Of a DNA stretch of 64,000 nucleotides, positions 33,648 through 45,900 are shown one piece after another. The position numbers and the translations under genes were made by a program. The stretch lies in NCBI GenBank assembly GCA_947044405.1, contig CAMRHE010000333.1, forward strand, positions 1,488,001 to 1,552,000, given 5' to 3'. The DNA comes from Leptodactylus fallax (taxonomy: Eukaryota; Chordata; Amphibia; Anura; Leptodactylidae). A model generated the notes under the pieces. It saw only the letters and a list, made by a program, of their open reading frames with translations, was not told where the DNA came from and did no database searches. How positions within the stretch are numbered: position 1 is the stretch's first letter; each line of letters begins with the position of its first letter.

Positions 33648-36600
33648 TTTTATACAATATTACACATTAATGGGTTTCTTCATCAGAGCATTGAGATGAT
33701 TCACCTACATTGCAAATTACAAGCCAAGGGATAAAGCCATGTTCACACATACAATCAGCAATTCTGGGCTTTCGCCAAGCTTTCTAGCATTTCTGACAGC
33801 AAAAATAGTGCAGTCTGCAGCACTTTCTGTCAAAAATATTATAACTCATATGGAAATCCAATCAGACCCCATTACAAGTCAATAGGTCTGATCACTTTTA
33901 GATACACTGCAAAATGAAGTCACAATGATAGTGTGAACAGAACCTAAATCTGTACAGATATAATACATCCTTACGCATAGCAGATCAAACAGTATAGCTG
34001 CGTTGTCATACAGGTTCAACTCCTGAGCAAAATCTAACCAAGCGTTACGAAAAGGATTATATATATAATACTTTCAAGATGGGTGGAGTACTTGGTAAAA
34101 TAACAGCTAGGTGTGATGTAGTTGTCAGTGCATGAAGGTTCTCATTCAGTCAAGCGATGAATCAAGTGGACTTGACTAGAAGTTTTAAAGACGTTTCACC
34201 AGGAAGGATTGATTTGATTTTATACTAGTGTGAAGAAGGTGAGTCAAGATGCAAATCTGCATGTGTTAGGGCAAACATGCACTTGAGAAAAGTAGTGTAA
34301 GGCTGGAGCCACACACTGCAGAAAAGCAGCTTTTTTGTTGCACATTTTGCTGTAGTTTTTAGAGCCAAAGCTCGGAGCCAATGTTGGAGAATAAAGAATT
34401 TGGCATGCTGGATCTTATCATTCCTGATCTTTTGTGTGCATGGAACTTCTGCTGCCTGGCCGGAGGCAAAAGGCCCTATTAGGCTGGGTTTTCATTGGGC
34501 ATTGTACTGCACGCTGCAAATGAAAACTGTGCCCATGTGGAGATGGGCATGGTTTATAAATGAATTCTGATGTATCATCCATAATGACTGCTGCCATTTC
34601 AGAAATGGTGGCAACTATCATTATGATGAAAGTGGATATATTGGGGTTCATCTGAAAACCGTGGCCAAGTCCACATCGGCACAGTATTCAACTGCTACAG
34701 GATAAACTCGCTGTGAAAAGCCGGCTTTACAAAGCTCAATTGCCATCATGTGTGCCTGATCGGAAAATGTTCATTTGTTGGCTGACTTTTCCTTGTATGC
34801 AGTAGACAAGATGGCCGACAAGGCACAGGAACCTGCTGCCAACAATAACATGTCCGGACAATTATATTATCAATAATTCAGACATATACAGTCCCGATAA
34901 CTGCGCCATGTAAAAAGCCTCAATATCGAGCACTGCAGTGGCAACTTCCTTGGGACTGTAATGTAACTCCATTCACTTACAGCATCTTGGATATGAAGGT
35001 GAAACGTCTTCCAGACAAGTCCAGGTGATACATAGGTAGATGGTAATATATAAAAAGTTGTCAGTGGTTTTTACCAAGTGAAAAAAAAACAAACTGTTCT
35101 AACATTTGATAAATGTAGCAAATATATTAAAACTAGAGAAGTCAGCCTATGACTATTCCCTATAAGAGTACCTGAGAACTTTTCACATAGGTCTAAACAA
35201 GAGGTATTACTATAGCAGCTGCCATGGTTAAGGTAATAAAGCCAGGACAGGCACATATACGCAAGGCAGCAATTGGGTATCATAGTCATCATTTAGTATG
35301 GCTTTCTATAGAGAGAGGTTGTTGCTCACATTGGAAAGCTGGATGATAGGAAACCATAAAACCTAGGATGTGTCAAACAGCAGACAATGACCATGGTGCA
35401 GATTGAGGTGACGTATCCATGTGATAATGGCAATCCATTTCAAAGAGTGAAAGGGATGGGTCCTTGAAAGGGAACCACAGACACTGAAAGATGGCCCCAT
35501 GCAAGTAAAAAGAAAATGAACCACACTACTTGACACTTTAAAGGGGTGTCTAGCTTAGGAAATCCATTTTCATATACCCATTGGAGAATTGAGAATTAAT
35601 AGAATATAACGAGTAAGGGGTTCACCTATCTCTTGGCTGGAGTGAAGAGCAGTTACAAGAGAGTCTCTTGTGCTGGAGGACTTGTCCTGTCCTACAGAAC
35701 ATGGACAACCCACTGATTTGAATGGCCTCTGTGTAATGCCTAATCTCCCCTGTGGTGGTGCTGTAAGGAATCTACTACTTACTGCCAAGGAATCCTTCTA
35801 ATCATAACGGACAATCCCTTAAAGAAAGCTGCCATATTGGCTTAACCTGTGCACATGACACTTTGGTACAGTGGGTTATCTCTACAGGAAGGGCTGTGCT
35901 AAACACAGGAGTTGCTTCTATTTGGAAGGAGGGTGTAACAATGGCGATACTGATGCTTAGGGACTGTCCTGTGCTCCCAGCAGGGATTATCTTATTTTGC
36001 TCACAATGAAAATATCAGAAAGGACTTGGCAAATCACAACAAGTGTAAGAGCAGCCATAACTATGAAATCGGTTACTATCCATTTCCACATTGTCCCTGT
36101 CAGGTGGCGCTATTCAAGCAAAGTCCAATGTAGTGTTAGCAGATAAGATGGTAGTACGAGTGGCAAACCAAATGAATAGGATATACTTTATATATCTTAG
36201 TGTCTCATTTACACCACAGAGGATCTGACAGATCGAGCCTCCAGGCTGCATTCGATATTGTGATCATTTAGTTTTGACGGTCATGAAGCCCTATCTGGAA
36301 ATATTACCTTAATACGTGTACTATGTATTGGAATGAAGATGCTTTTTTACACACACTTACACACAGCGACATTTCTAAGGTGCCTGTAGTGTCCTTGGCA
36401 AATATGCACAGTAAATACACGAAAGCACAATATAATATTTTCAGAAACACTATAGAAAACTGTACTGCTTATAAACGTATTACCAGTGGTTTGACATTAA
36501 TCCTCCTCGGTTTGCCCCTTATTTTCAGAGAGTGGGCAAAATAATATCCAGTGCCAATAGTACTGTGAGGAAAGAGAAGACTCCACAGCACAATGGTGTT

Positions 36601-36823
36601 GCCTTGGTCATAGCAGCTCCTTTATCAGATGCTACATTTAGCAGGTCCAAGTTGTGCAAATCTTCAATAGTCCAATGTAGTGGACTGTCCATGACATCCC
36701 AATTTTGTCACTACATTCAACATTGCTGTGTCATGTATGTCCTTCATAAAGTCCGCTGGAGAGTCTCAAAACTCATGGACTGAAAACAAGAGTTCTGGTC
36801 ATTCAGTCGATTGGTTCTGAGAC
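33648..36823 (-). other. Downstream flank and 3' UTR of the OCTN gene
   Basis: The 3' UTR must begin at 36823 and run toward lower coordinates. I did not find an AATAAA (TTTATT on the plus strand) in the first 1.5 kb, so its end is unknown. A half copy of the GAGCCAAAG foldback MITE lies at about 34305-34385. No other gene is recognised. Confidence 0.5.
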
Positions 36824-36914
36824 CTACAATGCCGTATTTGAAAGGACCTTCAGATTTCCATTGCTCTGTTTCTGAAGTTTTTGTCCTTTCTTAAATCCTT
36901 TCTTGTATCTGAAT
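36824..36914 (-). CDS. SLC22A4/SLC22A5: OCTN exon 10: cytoplasmic tail and stop codon
   Basis: Acceptor TTTTCCAG at 36915-36918. The first base A completes the Gly codon left by exon 9 (GG+A). The frame then reads [19 protein letters not shown] and [10 protein letters not shown], then TAG at 36824-36826. The basic tail and the final hydrophobic TAF/TAL-type residues match the OCTN tail. TAL fits a class I PDZ ligand (Ser/Thr-x-hydrophobic), the signal by which OCTNs bind PDZ scaffolds at the apical membrane. A second AG six bases inside the exon would drop two residues. This exon is too short for ORF calling. Confidence 0.9.
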
Positions 36915-39900
36915 CTGGAAAATGAGATACAGGTTATTGTACTGCTGGACAGAGATTATTACTATATTAGTTTAGAGATACGGCGTATTATACTGATAGA
37001 CAGAGGTTGATACTATATTGCTTTTTGCTGCACTTAGCTTAATGCATTTATTGATTTTCAGTGGACAGATGGAAGACATGCAGAAAATAAAGGTAGATGT
37101 TACCGAACAGGTCACACAAGATTTTTGCGAGTTTTTCTACCCCAGTATGACATAAATAAATGGTCCTGACCACTGAGATGACAACGTACCACTACACTGA
37201 CCTTAGCCAAAGGAAGAGAAATGCCCTAACCTGAACTAACCACGCACTTGTGTCAGAACCTAGAGTGCAATAGAGGAGCCTCATCCTAGGAGAACCCCCT
37301 TATTGGCCATGCCCTCTCCAAAGTGAAGTAAGCTCTTAGACTGGACATTGACGTACAGGGTCACCACCTATAAGTGGAATTAGAAAGTCATTTTGTTACT
37401 TCTGTATACTGGTGCATACAGGCATCGTGTTTTGCTAAGACACAGCACAATAAGAGGAATATGGCATGATTAGATTCTTATACAAGTATCAGATGAGGGA
37501 TGAAAAACAGCTAAATGCCGAAAAGGGTAGGAGGACATGGAAGATACAAGACTGCCGTGTGTATAAAAAATACAGAATTTATAGGATGAATTTATCAGAG
37601 TGTATTCACATTGTGTTTTTTTACATCCGTTTAGCATATCCATTTAATGGATGCAAGTGGGAAATAAAAAGGACAGAAACTGATTTTTTTAAATTTATTA
37701 ACTCTGTAAATATCCATTGAATATATTTGCTAAGTAGATGTAAAAAACATGATGTGACTATACCCTTAGTGTGATACCAGTGACATTTCAGATAATATGA
37801 CTATAGCACTTTAAGTTTTTGTTGGATGCAGTCTGGAAGAATGTCAGTGGAATAAGTCCAAGAGTTTCCTGCGGAGCACACATGGTGTGGGGTTGAGTCG
37901 GACTACAACTGCTATCTGTCAACAAGACTGAGAAACCATTAGGCTAAAATCACACATTTGTGGTGGGGCCAGGAAACATGGTCTGTCTGAATGCCGAATT
38001 TCCCGGCCTTAAACTGGCTCAAATAAACTGGACTGAGAATCACAGATCTCAGGAGGAATAACAGAACTGGCACAGTTTTAAGAAAAGATGTTCAGGAATG
38101 GTACATTTATGAAGAGTACAAGTATTTAGTAAAACAAGACATGTCAGGAAATCTGACAGGTCCTCTATAAGAGGTGCAGAGGCCCACACATTGCAGCTCA
38201 TGTCCACAATAGAAACCTTTTGGGAATGGTCTGAGCACTTCACTGTAGAATTACCGTTATAGGCACCCATACACATTAGGGAAATGTAGCCCAAACCCAC
38301 TTATTTTGGCGGCATTGGCTAACCATCTAGGTGTATTGGGTCAACAATCTCTTCCCTGACATCAGATATCAGAAGAAAGAAGGAATGGTCATGCTAGATA
38401 AGATCATCTGACAGCCCTATAGAAAATCATGCACAATTGACAGAGAACACACGTGTATGGTGAAGATGGATAGAATAGTTTTTCCCCCAACTTCATAGAC
38501 ATTGGGTTTGTGCTATTCAAAAAAATCTTGCAATGTTAAGATATCTTTGTGTCAAAAAAGGTAAAATTATTTTAGGTATGATACTTTTATTGGCTAACCT
38601 GGATAAATTATGTATAAATGATTGAACATGGTGGAAAGGGGTACTCAACACATGTAACAAATATGCCTTCTTGAGGATGGGGTAGATATGGAGGCTTATT
38701 CCAGGCAGGCCAGAAAGCCTCTGGTGTTTCATTGGTGCTCTCCTACTGTTAAAGAGCTGAACTCGAAAATGAACAATATTATATGTCTGGAGGTGCGTAT
38801 TATAGGTAAGAGACAATATGGCGGCATGGCTACATACTGCAGGGCTTCCATCTAGTGTGCTACTTAGAGATCGCATAATACCATCTGGTATAGCTTTCCT
38901 TCTACGTGTTCCTTACTACTTTCTCATTGACACATGGATGTAGACATAGGTGTCTCCTGGATACCACATTTTTCTTTATTTGTGTGTTATGTACGAAAAT
39001 GGAAATTTTTTGAAAATCATTCTGTTTGTTTGCAATAAAAGGATCAAATTTGGGAAAAAAATGATTTTAATGGATTTGGGCCATTCTGAATCCACTATAA
39101 CTAGTTTAAATTTTATAGATACACAATGTCAGTATGTATACATCAACATGTGGTATACAAAAAAAAGAAGAAAAAAAAAAATAGATACTCACCCTTTTAC
39201 TCTAAGCATTTCTTCAATTGTGTCTGGCAAAGGCATCCCATGTGTTTCTGGGAGAAACAAGGTAAAAATCCCCACAAGTACTGTGAGACTGCCCATCAGG
39301 ACAAAAGGCAAATGCTTGTCATAGGCACCTAGAGAAAGTAGAAATATTGGGTGTACATAGTAACTTAGATCCACAATTGTACAGCTTTCATGGTAGTTTA
39401 CAGAGTCATCTACATGAGGTTGTCTTGTTGTGGTCGGTGGCTTCACAAAAATAGTTTCAAATTTTAACACTATATGTGAATATATTCACACAGCGGAAAA
39501 CGAAGAGGAATTCCTTTTTATTTTCCTCCGCCGTATTTGGCCACGGGCTATCCAAAACGGGGCATCGGCATTCCATTGTGGCTTTCCGCTGCTGATTAGG
39601 CTCAGATGAATGCGTCTAATCCACAAGGGAGTCTCATGCCACAGAAACCTCGGCAAGAACAAGCAGGACGCTTATTTTTTCAGCGTCCTGCTGTGAACTC
39701 TACCTCCTATTGAAAACAATGGGAGGTAGAATCTGCCATGGATTCAAGGCCAAATTCCTCTGTGTGAACGTACCCTTACTGTCCATCCAGGACAACACTT
39801 CATCACCGAAGAGAAGAAAGACAGGGGACAGGGGCTCTTAAGCATTCAGCACTGATAGCCCAGGACACTTCACAGTAAAGGGAAGCCAGGGAATACTTTG

Positions 39901-42900
39901 GATTACTGCATGAAATGGATTAAAGGAGTTTTTCCAGGCTACATAACTGATGACCCTTCCTTAGGATAGGTCATCAATTAAATATCAGCAGTCTTCTGGC
40001 CGAAAAGCTTTTTGCAGTGTTGGGGAGAGAACTGCAGCCTCTCCTGTACTTCTCAAGCACAGTTCTGTACATTTGTGCAGTGGCTGTGCTTGGTATCGCA
40101 GCTCAGCCCATTCATTTGAATGGGACTGAGCTGCTATCAGGCCATGTGACTGATGAACATGACATCACATGGCCTGAGAGGCAGAAGCGGTACTCAGGGA
40201 GCGCTGCTGACACTTCATCCAACTCATTCACAAGAGTCCTGGGTGTTGGGCCCCCATGAATCTTCAACTGATGACCTATCCTTAGGATAGCCGATTGATT
40301 TAAAAGTCCCAGAAAACCTTTTTTTGAGGGATCACTCCCGTTTTGAGGGGTAATACAACTTAAAACAACTCTAGTTTTTGCTCAGGTTTCATCTTTGCGT
40401 CTGCTGCTTCATTTTGTGCTTATGTTCGATAATACATTACAAAATGTCACATTTTGTATTTACATTTTTTCCACTAAGGACATATTCACACAGGCAAAAT
40501 AGTCAGAAAAATCAGGTGAGTATTTTGACTGTGGAACCCACAGGTGACAGCCAAGTCTGAACACCAGGTCAGGTTTGGAGAGCGGTTGCTCAGTGTCAGT
40601 CCACCCGCATAAGATTCAACTATGTTACTGCATCAGAATTAGCATAAAAAGAACTCACATACCCTAATAGGTAATTCAGACTCAATGTATTATTTTATAG
40701 AGACATGTATAAAATACCAGGACTTACCAAGGTAAACAAAATAAGGGGACAATATGCTGCCTAATCTGGAAGCCATAGAACTGGCCCCCACTCCCATGTT
40801 TCTTACGACTGTAGGGTACAGCTCAGCAGTGTAGACATACACCATGGAGAATGCAGATGTGATTCCAAACTTGCCAAGCATGACCAGCAGGATGGACAGG
40901 ATACTCAGGTCTGCAATAGAACAGATACCAGACGTTCCCACTGGTTTAGCAAGACCAAGAACATGTGTCATATATATCAATTGTCTTCTACTGAATTGGG
41001 ACATCTTTGAATAAACAACACAACATGACGCTAAATGTTCCTAGGCCTGGGGGCTATGAACACAGTTTGTACTCTGCTCAGCACAACAACAAGTGGAATG
41101 AGTTATACATTTCACAAGGCATTATGGGAAAGGAGCTGGGGAGTTATACATTGACGTCGGCTTTTATAATTAAATAATGTGTATATCAAAGCAGCAAAAC
41201 AATGACTATTACTAGGATTATAGGGGCTGTCCAGCATTAGAAAAAAATGGCTGCTTTCTTCTGGAAACAGGTCATACCTGTCCATGGGTTGTATGTGGCA
41301 TTGCAGCTCAATGGAGCAAGCAGTCACATTTTTCTAACCCTGAATTCTGGGATAGCGAGAAAGTCAGAGGTGTCTGGCAGCCGAAATGTGCATAGTGATG
41401 AAGTGGTCTGGAGAGATAGCCCATGTGTATGGACAGACAGACAGAATGTGGGCCATCATGCTTCTGTTTAGGTATAGGTCCCAGAGGTGGTATATGCCAT
41501 AAATGTCTAAAGTGGTAATATCCCTCTAAGGTGCCAGCACCAAACTATCAGCAGCAATAATACTAGAAATCAACGTTGGATTAATAGAACATTTACTTTG
41601 GATTTATGGTGCACAAATTTACACAAAGCAAAAATGACAAGAAAAAGGGGTTCAGGTGTCTTACTTTGAGGCACTAGCTGTATGAAAAGAAGGACAACTC
41701 CTCCAAGGAACAAAGTGCTGGATGTAGAGTATCTTCTGGAGAAATTTCGAAGCAGCAACCAGGCTATGATATAAGCAGGGACTTCAATTATAGCGGACAG
41801 GAAGCAGTTCACATATGGGTCACCGTGTAAATTGGGAGTGTTAAGTGACAAGCCAAAGTATCCTACAGATATAATCATCCTGCAAAACCAGAACACATGT
41901 AGACCTTAGCCTAGGAATGAAAGAAACTGGTCGCATGCAATGGCTCCTACATGCCCACACTTTCTTCAGGTGACTGAATGTTACACAATAAATCATCTAT
42001 GTATGGTATACAGTGAAATATTTTAGATGACCACCCAAAATTGCAGTTGTTCCTCTCAATGTATATGACCAACAGTCATAACATTTCAATAATATGCCTA
42101 ATATAATGTAGATTCCCCTTTTGCCACAAGTTCTGAGCCATCAAGGTACAGAACCTAAAAAGACCTCTTGCAGAAGTCCTCTAATATCTTTCTCCTAGAC
42201 GTTATCAGCAGTCCTTTAAGCGGTGAGGTGGGGTCTCCTTGAGTCAGATCAAGCATCTGTCAAGATGCTTTGGAAAAATATGTCAGAGTGTGATCTCTGA
42301 AATTTAGAGTTCAAGTCAATACTTGAATACTTCAAGCCATCCACATGATGTAAATGAAGGGTCATAAACTTTCTGTACTACAGCTGCTCTGAAACTACAA
42401 CTCCTATCATGCTCAATTCATTTCTGTGGCAGTTCCAAGAACAGCAGAGCAAGTATGCATGCTGGGACCTGTAGTTTCAAAATAGCTGGAGTGCTGAAGG
42501 TTGCCTACCCCGATGTAAAAGAAATCCATCAGACCAGGCCACCATCTTGTGATGCTCACATGCCTACTGTAGGTAAATTCAGCGCTGGACAGTCAGCATA
42601 GGCACTCTGACAATTCTGTGGCCATGCAAGGATCCCAGCTGCCCACTTTTCACAGATCAAGTTCAAGAACTGACTGCTGCCTAATACGTTCCACCCGGTA
42701 CAGGAGCCATTGTAAGGAGATAAGCAAAGTTATTCACTACACTGGTTTCAATATTATGGCTGATCGCTATAGATGGGACACAGGGGATTTAACTCTGCCA
42801 CAGGAAATCTGGACTGAACGGTTTGCCTTATGATTTTAATGATAGACATTACAGCCAGCCCTTTCCTTAGCAGTATAACGTATTACAGGTTATAATGGCT

Positions 42901-45900
42901 TCTATGTAATACATGCATGGCCTATCACCAGAATGAGAGATGCTGCTTGCTAGAGCTCTCTGCTCTGGTGGGGTCGTCTAGGGCCAATAGGCATATGCCC
43001 CAATACAATATATGGACAGGTTTTTAGCCATCCATTAGTGGAGGTACACTTTACATCTTAAGTCACTGTGAGTATAACTAAATGCTTTCACTTACCACAA
43101 TAAAATGGAGAGAAATGTGACTACACGGATATTACTAGTTTTCAGCAGATCAAAACATGTATATGCCTTGTGAGACTGGTCCTTCAGGTCTTGCAGCTAT
43201 GATAAAAACACCCATGTTTGGTGACACTACAGAATCATAAGCATTATTGTTACAGGTCTTTATTGTAGGAAAAATATTTTTTTTCCAAAAAAAAGCAACC
43301 CAAAACAATTAAAATATTTTATGGCTGGTCATGTAGTCCATACTAGATAGATGTGCAATGTAATCTAATATAAGCATAAATATTAGGAATCTATAGGCCT
43401 TTTTATTAAAACACGCCATGGAAAAGCACTATTGCAATGTAGTCTAGTGGTATATACTGTATTCCCTGCATTTCCTATTGTACTGGAGGGAATAACAGCA
43501 ACAAAGGTTCTCTCAGGATTAATATAACATATTACATGTCTTCTTTTCATAGCCAATAAAAAAGGTGTTTGTACTACAGCGGCTTGCAAAAGTATTCATA
43601 CCCCTTGGACTTTTTCAAAAAAGTTCAAAAAGTTTTTGTCACCTAACAACTACAAACTTTAATGTATTTTATTGAGATGTTAAGTGATAGACCAACACAA
43701 AGTATCACATAATTGTGAAGTGGAATGAAAATGATACATGGTTTTCAAAATTTTTAATCAAATAAAAATCTGAAAAGTGTGACATGCAAAAGTATTCAAC
43801 CTGTACTCTGATACCCCTAAATAAAATCCAGTGCAATCAATTGCCTTCACTAAGTCACTTAATTAGTTAATAGAGTCCAGCTGTGTGCAATTTAGTCTCA
43901 GTATAAATACACCTGTTCTGTGAAGCCCTCAGTGTTTGTTAGTGAACAAACAGCATCAAGGAGGACCAAGGAACTCACCAGACAGGCCAGAGATAAAGTT
44001 GTGGAGAACTTAAAAGCAGGGTTAGGTTATAAAAACATAACCCAAGCTTTCAGCATCCCAAGGAGTACTGTTCAATCCATCATCCAAAAACGGAAAAAGT
44101 ATTCTACAACTGCAAACCTACCACAACATGGCTGTCCACCTAAACTGACAGATCGAGCCAGGAGAGTACTGGTCACAGAAGCAGCCAAGAGGGCCATGGT
44201 GACTCTGGAGGAGCTGCAGAAATCTATAGCTCAGGCGGGAGAATCTTTCCACAGGAAAACTATAAGTCGCACACTCCACAAATCTGGCCTTTATGGAAGA
44301 GTGTCAAGAAGAAAACTATTGTTGAAGGAAAGACATACGAAATGCCGCTTGCAGTTTGCCACAAGCCATAAAGGGGACACAGCAAACACGTGGAAGAAGG
44401 TGCTCTGGTCAGATGAGACCAATGTTGAACTTTTTGCCCTAAATGCAAAGCGCTATGTGTGGCGGAAAAGTAACACTGCTCATAACCTTGAACACACCAT
44501 CCCCACTGTGAAACATGGTACTGGCAGCATCATGCTGTGGGCAATCCTGGAAGAAAACCTGTTGGAGGCTGCAAAAGACTTGAGACTGGGAAGGAGATTC
44601 ACCTTTCAGCAAGACAATGACCCCAAACATAGAGCCAGAGCTACAGTGGAATGGTTTAGATCAAAGAATATTCATGTGTTAGAATGGCCCAGTCAAAGTC
44701 CAGACCTAAATCCCATTGAGTATCTGTGGCAAGACATGAAAATTGCTGTTCACAGACACTCTCCATGCAATTTGGCTGAGCTTGAGCTATTTTGCAAAGA
44801 AGAATGGGGAAAGATCTCAGTCTCTAGATGCGCAAAGCTGGTAGAGACATACCCCAAAAGACTTGTAGCTGTAATAGGAGCGAAAAGTGGCTCTACAAAG
44901 TATTGATATGGGGGGGCTGAATACTTTTGCACGTCACACTTTTCAGATTTTTATTTGATTAAAATTCTGAAAACCATGTATCATTTTTCTTCCACTTCAC
45001 AATTATCTGCTACTTTGTGTTGGTTATCACTTAAAATCTCAATAAAATACATTTAAGGTTGTGGTTGTAAGGTGACAAAATGTGAAAATGTACAAGGGGT
45101 ATGAATACTTTTGCAAGCCACTTTATATCTACTGCTAACAAGATGGCAAAATGTAACCATTCAGGGAAGGGAACTGTCTGGCCCAGAATCATGAAACTGA
45201 TTTAAGCCTCACCCCCATGGATAATAGACATGGCGGCGGCTCCCCGCCTAAGCTATTTTGGTGATAGACTTTGTTGCCGAAACCCATCAGTTGCCTACAG
45301 GAGGTGAAGGACAGGACCACTAAACACTGCAGGCTACATTATCAGAAAAGCAGTAGAGGCAGAAGATGTGCCATCTTTACATCTTATTAGTTGTGACCAA
45401 ATTCACTGACCTAGAGATATATGGGTCTGTCAGTCTAAAGACTAGATAAAGAAGAGTAGACCACAACAGTCTACATCCATGATATGTGCGAGGCAACACA
45501 AGCAGTGATTTAGTGCTTGCCAGCTTGGCGCTCTCATGTCTCATCAGTCAATGCAACCATGGAGTTTTACTTGTATATGTTAAAGGGGTATTTCAGCCAA
45601 AGACATTCAGCATTTACCTAGCAATTGGTAAGGGTCCTAGTTACTATCCACTATCTAGCTAGCATTCATCGATATATGCTTATAGTTGGACTACCCCTTT
45701 AAATAATGACATGCAACCCATACCCATCTGACAGTCAATAAAGTTGGTAAGACTTTTCTTCATTTACTCATTCCAGTGAAGACATGCTCACCTCTGAAGG
45801 AATGAATATTATGTCAGGTGGGGTTATGCCATTTTTCTTGGCCGCTCTCTTGATGATATCTTCAGCTTCACTGATCCTGCCCTGTGACAGAAGCCATCTA

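Noticed and set aside
36909..36916. Alternative acceptor for exon 10 six bases downstream (ATTCAG)
   Set aside because: It would remove two residues and lose the first base that completes the Gly codon in the best family alignment. The upstream CCAG has the better pyrimidine tract.
38517..38876. 119-codon minus-strand frame in intron 9, considered as an alternative exon
   Set aside because: Neither end gives a splice pair in phase with exons 9 and 10, which already join in phase with the expected tail.
40017..40259. 80-codon plus-strand frame
   Set aside because: Lies wholly inside the TTAA-type MITE at 39924.
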